From contig CAMNAY010000068.1 in the NCBI GenBank assembly GCA_946531975.1, forward strand, positions 1 through 8,000: a stretch of 8,000 nucleotides of DNA, given 5' to 3'. Source of the DNA: an uncultured Ruminococcus sp. (GTDB lineage: Bacteria; Bacillota; Clostridia; Oscillospirales; Ruminococcaceae). Every line of letters begins with the position of its first letter. The stretch's first letter is position 1. Of the stretch, positions 1-5,120 are shown piece after piece. Below the pieces are notes generated by a model. The model was not told the origin of the DNA. It worked only from the letters and a program-made list of their open reading frames with translations, and ran no database searches. The translations under genes were made by a program, and so were the position numbers.

Positions 1-1095
<1,095 letters not shown>

Positions 1096-1170
1096 TCTTG
1101 GTTCCTCCTAATCAAATTCCTCTCGCTGTTAGTACAGACTACCCGTACTGGCTTCCTCCGAAGAAGAAAC

Positions 1171-1641
1171 TTACCAGCGATAGTGTGCAAACGCCTTGTT
1201 TGCCTCTGCCATCTTGTGTGTATCCTCACGCTTCTTGACAGAGCCGCCGGTGCCGTTGATTGCGTCAACGATCTCACCTGCGAGGCGCTCCTTCATGGTC
1301 TTTTCAGAACGCAGTCTGGAATACTTGGTGATCCAGCGCAGACCGAGCGTCTGACGGCGGTCCGGACGGACCTCCATCGGGACCTGATAGGTTGCACCGC
1401 CCATGCGGCGTGCCTTAACTTCGAGAACCGGCATAATGTTCTCCATTGCCTGCTCAAAGACCTCCAGCGGATCGCGGTCGGTCTTGGTTTTCACGATCTC
1501 GAATGCGTCGTACACGATTTTCTGTGCGACACCCTTCTTGCCGTCGAGCATGATGTTGTTGATCAGACGGGTGACCAGCTTGGAGCCGTACATCGGGTCT
1601 GCCAGAACGTCACGCTTTGCGATACTGCCTCTTCTTGGCAT
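1171..1641 (-). CDS. rpsG: 30S ribosomal protein S7
   Basis: Primary 16S rRNA-binding protein that nucleates assembly of the 30S head and contacts E-site tRNA and mRNA. The 156-residue product is full length for the bacterial family. It starts MPRRGSIAKRDVLADP and contains the conserved blocks KLVTRLINNIMLDGKK, ARRMGGATYQVPMEVRP and the C-terminal MAEANKAFAHYRW. The start is supported by AAGGAGG (1651-1657 on the minus strand), 9 bases upstream. It is the middle gene of the str operon, with 188 bases to rpsL and 75 bases to fusA. In E. coli S7 represses its own operon by binding the rpsL-rpsG spacer; the structured spacer here makes a similar loop possible but does not prove it. Nothing is unusual in the protein. 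Confidence 0.98.
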   Translation of the reverse strand: MPRRGSIAKRDVLADPMYGSKLVTRLINNIMLDGKKGVAQKIVYDAFEIVKTKTDRDPLEVFEQAMENIMPVLEVKARRMGGATYQVPMEVRPDRRQTLGLRWITKYSRLRSEKTMKERLAGEIVDAINGTGGSVKKREDTHKMAEANKAFAHYRW

Positions 1642-1673
1642 ACTCGCTTCCCTCCTTCATAAAAGATGAATTC

Positions 1674-1711
1674 ACAGGTACTCACCTGTTTCCCCGTTGT
1701 CGCGCGGGGAA
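1674..1711 (-). promoter_or_regulatory. Paired hairpins in the rpsL-rpsG spacer
   Basis: Two adjacent perfect inverted repeats lie just upstream of the rpsG ribosome binding site. One is TTCCCCG (1690-1696) with CGGGGAA (1705-1711) and an 8-base loop. The other is ACAGGT (1674-1679) with ACCTGT (1684-1689) and a 4-base loop. They sit in the otherwise empty 188-base spacer 1642-1829. No T-run follows on the minus strand, so a terminator is unlikely. The placement fits a translational control element such as an S7 binding site or an RNA processing site; that role is inferred. Confidence 0.4.
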
Positions 1712-1829
1712 CGCGGTGTAGGCGCCATTGCAGAACGAGACAGCAAATGAAACGAAAAATTCATGCTATCAATCAGATCCACAAGTGCCGTGTGGGTAAA
1801 TGCGAATGAAAACAGGGGAAAGAAGCAGA

Positions 1830-2252
1830 TTACTTCTTGCCTGCCTTCGGGCGCTTTGCGCCGTACTTGGAACGAGCCTGCAGACGGCCGTTCACGCCCT
1901 GCGCATCGAGGGTACCGCGGATGATGTGATAACGCACACCAGGCAGGTCCTTGACACGTCCGCCGCGGATCAGAACGACGCTGTGCTCCTGCAGGTTATG
2001 GCCGATGCCCGGAATATAGGCAGTGACCTCATAGCCGTTGGTCAGGCGCACTCTCGCGATCTTACGCATTGCGGAGTTCGGCTTTTTCGGGGTAGCAGTT
2101 TTGACAGCAGTGCAAACACCGCGCTTCTGGGGGGAGCTGAGGTCGATCTGGGACTTCTTCTGAGCGTTGTAGCCCTTCTGAAGTGCCGGAGCGGTAGACT
2201 TCTCCGCCAGTGTCTTTCTGCCCTTGCGAACGAGCTGATTGAATGTTGGCAT
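1830..2252 (-). CDS. rpsL: 30S ribosomal protein S12
   Basis: Decoding-centre ribosomal protein that governs translational accuracy and is the classical streptomycin-resistance target. The 140-residue product starts MPTFNQLVRKGRKT and contains PQKRGVCT (41-48), TPKKPNSAMRK (54-64), GHNLQEHSVVLIRGGRVKDL (84-103) and the basic C-terminus RSKYGAKRPKAGKK. Compared with E. coli S12 (124 aa) there is an insert around residues 27-40, which is normal for Firmicutes. The lysines equivalent to E. coli K42/K43 and K87/K88 (here K56 and K101) are wild type, so known streptomycin-resistance substitutions are absent at these sites. D102 matches the residue that is methylthiolated in E. coli. The start has GGAGG 6 bases upstream. 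It is the first gene of the leftward str operon and has its own consensus promoter. Confidence 0.98.
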   Translation of the reverse strand: MPTFNQLVRKGRKTLAEKSTAPALQKGYNAQKKSQIDLSSPQKRGVCTAVKTATPKKPNSAMRKIARVRLTNGYEVTAYIPGIGHNLQEHSVVLIRGGRVKDLPGVRYHIIRGTLDAQGVNGRLQARSKYGAKRPKAGKK

Positions 2253-2311
2253 GATTTTCCTCCTTCTTTTAATATTAGAATATAGTACGCAGACATACCG
2301 CGCACCTGTTT

Positions 2312-2340
2312 ATTATAATCTTTCTTGTGCGGTTTGTCAA
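2312..2340 (-). promoter_or_regulatory. Sigma-A promoter of the str operon
   Basis: On the minus strand, a perfect -35 TTGACA (2335-2340) and perfect -10 TATAAT (2312-2317) are separated by exactly 17 bases. Transcription should begin near 2305, giving a leader of about 50 bases before rpsL. A match in all twelve positions fits the very high expression expected of a ribosomal protein operon. The rest of the region 2253-2609 holds only this promoter, the divergent acetyltransferase promoter and its leader; I see no gene in it. Confidence 0.92.
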
Positions 2341-2427
2341 GAGCCAGAGAAATTTCTGCCGATTTCACAAAATATCCCTCCGATGCAACACTGTTTCCGG
2401 TATTTTGGCGATGCATTTTGCAGTTTC

Positions 2428-2449
2428 TTTGGCAAAAATGCTTGCCAAA
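2428..2449. repeat. Palindrome overlapping the acetyltransferase -35 box
   Basis: Perfect 8-bp inverted repeat, TTTGGCAA (2428-2435) and TTGCCAAA (2442-2449), with a 6-base centre. The right arm contains the -35 hexamer of the rightward promoter. A second, nested inverted repeat pairs GCATTTTGC (2413-2421) with GCAAAAATGC (2432-2441), with one extra A in the second arm. Position and symmetry are typical of a repressor operator. The regulator is unknown. Confidence 0.5.
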
Positions 2450-2470
2450 TCCGCTGCAATATGCTATACT
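2442..2470 (+). promoter_or_regulatory. Extended -10 sigma-A promoter for the acetyltransferase gene
   Basis: -35 TTGCCA (2442-2447), 17-base spacer, and -10 TATACT (2465-2470) preceded by TGC, an extended -10 element. Transcription should start near 2477, giving an untranslated leader of about 130 bases before the ATG at 2610. I see no recognisable riboswitch or terminator in this leader. Confidence 0.75.
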
Positions 2471-2609
2471 GAAAGCAGTACCCTCGCAGAGAATCCGGCG
2501 GATGCCGTCCGGAGCTCTGTTTCCGTAGGATTCACATTTCCGCTGACACAGCAGCAAGACGCCGCACATATCATCCGCCGTCACACGAAGCAAGGCAAAG
2601 GAGGGCTTT

Positions 2610-3047
2610 ATGAACATCCGAGAAATCACCGATCAGGATTTTGACGGGCTGATGAAGCTGTATACGCAGCTTCACGCGAACCCGGTCCCTGTCCGCACCC
2701 CGCAGCTTGAGGCGCTCTGGCAGCGCATTCTGAACGATCCGGATCATCACATTATCGTCGCAGAGGCAGACGGCATGCTTGCTTCCTCCTGTGTCTGCGT
2801 CATCATCCCGAATCTCACGCGCGATCAGCGTCCTTATGCGCTGATTGAGAATGTTGTCACTGATGTCTGCCACCGCAGGCAGGGCTTGGCGACGGCATGT
2901 CTGAATTATGCGCGGGAAATTGCGCGGGCGGCGCATTGCTATAAGATGATGCTGCTGACGGGTGCAAAGGATGATGATACACTGCATTTTTATACGCGGG
3001 CAGGCTATAACCGTCACGACAAAACCGGCTTCATCCAATGGCTGTAA
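2610..3047 (+). CDS. GNAT-family N-acetyltransferase
   Basis: Predicted acetyl-CoA-dependent acyltransferase of the GCN5-related (GNAT) fold, with unknown substrate. The 145-residue length equals a single GNAT domain. The N-terminal strand and helix read MNIREITDQDFDGLMKLY. Motif A spans residues 80-98 (ENVVTDVCHRRQGLATACL), and its RRQGLA matches the Q/R-x-x-G-x-G/A pyrophosphate-binding loop. Motif B is FYTRAGY (127-133). The line-up ENVVT...RRQGLA...CYKMMLLTG...FYTRAGY resembles the GNA1-like (glucosamine-6-phosphate acetyltransferase) branch, but such similarity is common and does not fix the substrate. The start is supported by AAAGGAGG (2597-2604), 5 bases upstream. It is a monocistronic gene with its own promoter, divergent from the str operon, and ends at a strong terminator. 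Confidence 0.9.
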   Translation: MNIREITDQDFDGLMKLYTQLHANPVPVRTPQLEALWQRILNDPDHHIIVAEADGMLASSCVCVIIPNLTRDQRPYALIENVVTDVCHRRQGLATACLNYAREIARAAHCYKMMLLTGAKDDDTLHFYTRAGYNRHDKTGFIQWL

Positions 3048-3056
3048 CCCGGCGGA

Positions 3057-3098
3057 CGTGCCGCTCCCAAGGGGTATGAGAGAAGTACCCCCGGCACG
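3057..3098 (+). other. Stable hairpin in the acetyltransferase 3' untranslated region
   Basis: CGTGCCG (3057-3063) pairs perfectly with CGGCACG (3092-3098), and inside it GGGGTA (3071-3076) pairs perfectly with TACCCC (3086-3091). The 3' arms are contiguous, while the 5' arms are separated by a 7-base bulge (CTCCCAA). The element starts 9 bases after the stop codon and precedes the terminator. No T-run follows. It may be an mRNA-stabilising 3' structure; its function is unknown. Confidence 0.5.
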
Positions 3099-3139
3099 GA
3101 CCAACTTTCCCGTTTCAAAATAGCACAGACCGGACCGAT

Positions 3140-3180
3140 AAAAAAACACCGGAAGGAGCCAAACTCCCTCCGGTGTTTTC
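3140..3180. terminator. Bidirectional intrinsic terminator
   Basis: Hairpin with stem ACACCGGA (3146-3153) / TCCGGTGT (3169-3176), one A/C mismatch, then GGAG (3155-3158) / CTCC (3164-3167) and loop CCAAA. On the plus strand it is followed by TTTT-C-TT. On the minus strand it is followed by a run of seven U from the A-tract 3140-3146. It ends the acetyltransferase transcript rightward and, starting 4 bases past its stop codon, the Spo0A-like gene leftward. Confidence 0.88.
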
Positions 3181-3183
3181 TTG

Positions 3184-3930
3184 TCAGACACATGCCTTCA
3201 CGCACTGACCTGCACGCAGATACTCCACCGCAAACGCAATGAACTCCGTGTTGGTCATCCGCTGTCTCCCGCCGGAATTCCGCGGCAGGATGCCGGTAAA
3301 CTGCGGCTGCTCCCGCATCTGTGACAGTGCATGCCGGATCGAACGCTCGACCCGTGCCGGTGTGCTGTTCAGCTCCGCCGCAACTGCCGGATAGATCTGC
3401 TGTGTCACAGACCCGCTGCAGTACGGCAGCTCCATTGCCCGCCGGATTGCACTGCGCAGAAAATGAAAACCCTGCAAATTAGCCGAAATGCCTGCATTCT
3501 GTAAAAACGCTGTCACGCGCTGATCGGGGTTCATGCTGATGAAATGCGGAATATACGTCCCGCAGCAGCCGAACCGGATGCAGATTTCCTGCACCAGCTC
3601 TGCCGGATCCTCCGGATACCTCCGGCAGTCGATCCCGCTCTGACGCAGCATCTTTTCGAGAAAGCTGTTCTCCCGGTGCATCAGCACCATGATGTGGACC
3701 TCCGCGATTTCACTGACCTTCTCAGAGAACTCTATGAAGTCCAGCTCTGGCGAACCGCTGTCGAGCACCAACAGGTCGGGATGCTCCTGCCGTACCGCAT
3801 GCAGAAGCGTATTCTCATCCTGCCATCGCACGACTGCCCATTCCCCGTTCTTGCAGAACGCATTTGCGAGCGCAACTGCAACCGGATCTCCGATGTTGCC
3901 GGTGATAATGCGAAGCTGTTTGGATATCAT
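3184..3930 (-). CDS. Spo0A-like transcription factor with a degenerate receiver domain
   Basis: Predicted DNA-binding regulator of 248 residues. Residues about 134-240 match the Spo0A C-terminal effector domain: GISANLQGFHFLRSAI (147-162), VTQQIYPAVAAELNSTPARV (175-194, through the helix-turn-helix), VERSIRHAL (194-202) and MTNTEFIAFAVEYLR (225-239). Residues 5-121 have receiver-like length and pattern, and Asp57 in PDLLVLDSGSPELDF sits where Spo0A is phosphorylated. The paired acidic Mg-binding residues near the N-terminus are replaced (T10-G11-N12). The switch Thr region reads VLMHRE, and the KPF lysine position reads RRYPED. Phosphotransfer is therefore doubtful, and the protein may be a pseudo-receiver or respond to another signal. 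Spo0A is typically about 260-270 residues. The region between the recognition helix and the TNTEF block is also diverged. AAAGGAG (minus, 3938-3944) supports the start. It is monocistronic with its own promoter and terminator. I read it as a paralogue, not the sporulation master regulator itself. Confidence 0.85.
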   Translation of the reverse strand: MISKQLRIITGNIGDPVAVALANAFCKNGEWAVVRWQDENTLLHAVRQEHPDLLVLDSGSPELDFIEFSEKVSEIAEVHIMVLMHRENSFLEKMLRQSGIDCRRYPEDPAELVQEICIRFGCCGTYIPHFISMNPDQRVTAFLQNAGISANLQGFHFLRSAIRRAMELPYCSGSVTQQIYPAVAAELNSTPARVERSIRHALSQMREQPQFTGILPRNSGGRQRMTNTEFIAFAVEYLRAGQCVKACV

Positions 3931-3998
3931 GCCTTGTCTCCTTTGTGCTATAACTTATTCTGTAACTGTGGTAAAACGCGGCGCCTGATCCGATACCT

Positions 3999-4028
3999 AT
4001 TATAACAGATATTCTGTACGGATGTCAA
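3999..4028 (-). promoter_or_regulatory. Sigma-A promoter of the Spo0A-like gene
   Basis: Minus strand: perfect -35 TTGACA (4023-4028) and perfect -10 TATAAT (3999-4004) with an 18-base spacer. The predicted start is near 3992, giving a leader of about 60 bases before the ATG at 3930. I see no 0A box in this promoter. On the plus side, 4029-4148 shows no comparably strong promoter for the rightward membrane protein gene. Confidence 0.87.
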
Positions 4029-4148
4029 TTCCAAATCTGCCGCTTCTGCACGACTTTTTCCGTTCATTGTCGAATCGTGCCGAATCCGGGGCAGATGCGG
4101 CAAGTTTTTCTGCTTCCGCGCATAGATTTCCGCAGAGGAGGGATGCAC

Positions 4149-4619
4149 ATGCGGGCAATTCTGCACGGTGTTTTTCTGCGGGGAATTCCCTGTTCGGTCT
4201 GCGGCATGCTGGCGGTCGGACTGCTGCTGACTGCCGCTGATTTTCCGGTGCGGGCATATCCGGCATTTGCGGCAGTTCCGCTGCTCTGCGGGTGCTTCTT
4301 CTCCGGCATGGATGCCGGACGCCGCAGGCGCAGACGGGGACTTCTCTGCGGCGCACTTTCCGCGCTGCTGCTCACGGGAATCTGGTATGCAGCGGCGGTC
4401 ATTCTGTCCGGAAAGGCAGGTGCGCCGGCGGTTCTCTGTCCGGCACTCCCCTGCGGCATGACCGGCGGAATGCTCGGCACAGGCAGACGCGCCCCGAAGC
4501 TGCGCCGCAGGATGCACGGCGCGGTCTCTCTGCGGGAGCGGCTCCGGCTCCGGCTCGGCATGCTGCACCGCCCGGACAAAAAAAGTTCCCCTGCACAGCG
4601 TACAGGGGACAGTGTGTGA
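4149..4619 (+). CDS. Small four-helix membrane protein, TIGR04086-like
   Basis: Function unknown. The 156-residue product, counted from the ATG at 4149, has four hydrophobic segments at about residues 8-30, 36-54, 64-87 and 92-112. Arginine-rich cytoplasmic-type loops include the run R58-R63 between segments 2 and 3. The pattern GRRRRRRGLLCGAL followed later by GMTGGMLG resembles the TIGR04086/YrzE-like small membrane protein family of Firmicutes; I infer this by eye. The family is usually about 110-130 residues, and the extra length here is a basic C-terminal tail (113-156, many Arg). The start at 4149 was chosen because GGAGG (4137-4141) is 7 bases upstream; the in-frame ATG at 4143 touches the site, and an in-frame ATG at 4077 lacks one. 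The last codons overlap a minus-strand terminator hairpin. No clear promoter was seen. Confidence 0.65.
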   Translation: MRAILHGVFLRGIPCSVCGMLAVGLLLTAADFPVRAYPAFAAVPLLCGCFFSGMDAGRRRRRRGLLCGALSALLLTGIWYAAAVILSGKAGAPAVLCPALPCGMTGGMLGTGRRAPKLRRRMHGAVSLRERLRLRLGMLHRPDKKSSPAQRTGDSV

Positions 4620-4830
4620 AGAATGCATAGAGGATGTGTGGCTGAACAAGCCATCCGGAGCATTCGCGGCTGTTCAGCGGTTTACCCGCCGGAACGGTCT
4701 TGTCCTGACGCACAGACCGGTTCCTTACCGCTGAACGCACGAATGCCGGAACGCACAGCAGCGCGGACCCGCCGTGTACTGTACGGTTCAGGGGGAGACA
4801 GATGAAACGGAAAAATCTCATGTCTCCCTT
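4577..4830 (-). ncRNA. Candidate structured non-coding RNA, class not recognised
   Basis: This stretch forms a nested imperfect rod. GCATTCG (4660-4666) pairs with CGAATGC (4740-4746). GTTCAGCGGT (4672-4681) pairs with ACCGCTGAAC (4727-4736). GGAACGGTCT (4691-4700) pairs with AGACCGGTTCC (4714-4724) with one bulged G. These stems are separated by asymmetric internal loops, with a 13-base apical loop. Side hairpins are TGGCT/AGCCA (4639-4653) and GGGAGACA/TGTCTCCC (4793-4828). The minus strand is preferred because the leftward terminator at 4578-4610 would end it. A weak -10-like TAATAA (4834-4839) would place the 5' end near 4828, but no good -35 is present. Expected size is about 250 nt. I looked for SRP RNA, RNase P RNA and tmRNA hallmarks and saw none. 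A 6S-like rod is possible but unproven. The plus strand cannot be excluded. Confidence 0.42.
4578..4610 (-). terminator. Minus-strand intrinsic terminator inside the 3' end of the membrane protein gene
   Basis: Stem TCCCCTG (4587-4593) / CAGGGGA (4603-4609), extended past one C/A mismatch by AC/GT, with a 3-base loop. On the minus strand the hairpin is followed by AAC and then seven U (A-tract 4578-4584). On the plus strand no U-run follows (AGTGTGTGAAG). It therefore works only for leftward transcription coming from 4611 or beyond, where no minus-strand protein gene exists. Confidence 0.7.
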
Positions 4831-5006
4831 TCACTTATTACTTCGGAATCTCACGGCGGAACATCACAGCATTTCTGCAAATTCATCATCCTGCACAAAA
4901 ACGGACTTTCTGTTTTGTTGCGAATCACAATATCCGTGTTACACCGGAAGACTTAAATTCTTTCTTGCGCTTAACTGAAGATTTTCTTAAAATTCCAAAA
5001 GCCGCA
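4831..5006. other. Non-coding stretch with an AT-rich upstream tract
   Basis: No convincing gene is seen here. A 58-codon reading frame at 4802-4978 is judged spurious. The segment 4978-5000 (AAGATTTTCTTAAAATTCC and following A residues) is AT-rich and abuts the strong promoter at 5007, so it may act as an UP element that binds the alpha subunit of RNA polymerase. Confidence 0.4.
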
Positions 5007-5035
5007 TTGACACGCCTGTTTTGCCGGAATATAAT
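5007..5035 (+). promoter_or_regulatory. Sigma-A promoter of the export operon
   Basis: Perfect -35 TTGACA (5007-5012), 17-base spacer and perfect -10 TATAAT (5030-5035). The start is expected near 5042, leaving a leader of about 79 bases. An 8-bp inverted repeat, GCCGCATT (5001-5008) and AATGCGGC (5039-5046), brackets the core promoter. It overlaps the -35 on one side and the start site on the other, and could be a pair of half-sites for a regulator. Confidence 0.92.
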
Positions 5036-5043
5036 AAGAATGC

Positions 5044-5079
5044 GGCATTACGCGGCAGGACGAGAAGTCTGCGTAAGCC
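5044..5079 (+). promoter_or_regulatory. Leader hairpin upstream of the export operon
   Basis: TTACGC (5048-5053) pairs with GCGTAA (5071-5076). The stem extends outward by GGC (5044-5046)/GCC (5077-5079) around a bulged A, and inward by GAC (5059-5061)/GTC (5067-5069) closing a 5-base loop. It begins at about the predicted transcription start, so it would be a 5'-terminal stem-loop. The likely effect is RNA stability or binding of a regulator. No T-run follows, so attenuation by this hairpin alone is unlikely. The ribosome binding site GGAGGG (5107-5112) is outside it. Confidence 0.4.
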
Positions 5080-5120
5080 GTGCCATATGAAATACAGTAT
5101 TACATCGGAGGGTAACAAAC

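Noticed and set aside
1830..2252. Streptomycin-resistance mutation in S12
   Set aside because: The key lysines (K56 and K101 here) are wild type.
1800..2285. A 161-codon open frame on the plus strand
   Set aside because: It is antisense to rpsL, has no supporting ribosome binding site and no recognisable domain.
2571..3191. A 206-codon open frame on the minus strand
   Set aside because: It overlaps the GNAT gene and runs through the bidirectional terminator; it has no domain or ribosome binding site.
3948..4663. Several overlapping frames on both strands around the membrane protein gene
   Set aside because: They are Arg/Pro/Ser-rich, lack ribosome binding sites and cross the promoter at 3999-4028. 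Only the frame starting at 4149 has a good site and helix pattern.
4577..4830. Assignment of the structured region to SRP RNA, RNase P RNA or tmRNA
   Set aside because: No SRP GGAAGCAG-type loop, no RNase P core motifs and no tRNA-like CCA end with a tag-coding frame can be seen on either strand.
4793..4845. Plus-strand terminator for the membrane protein gene from the GGGAGACA/TGTCTCCC hairpin
   Set aside because: The loop is long and the following T-run is interrupted (TTTCACTTATT). It is kept only as part of the structured RNA candidate, though weak termination is possible.
4802..4978. A 58-codon frame starting MKRKNLMSPFHLLL on the plus strand
   Set aside because: The upstream GGGGGAG is poorly spaced and locked in a hairpin. 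The peptide is Ser/Cys/Leu-rich without a domain or clear membrane helix, so it was not called as a gene.
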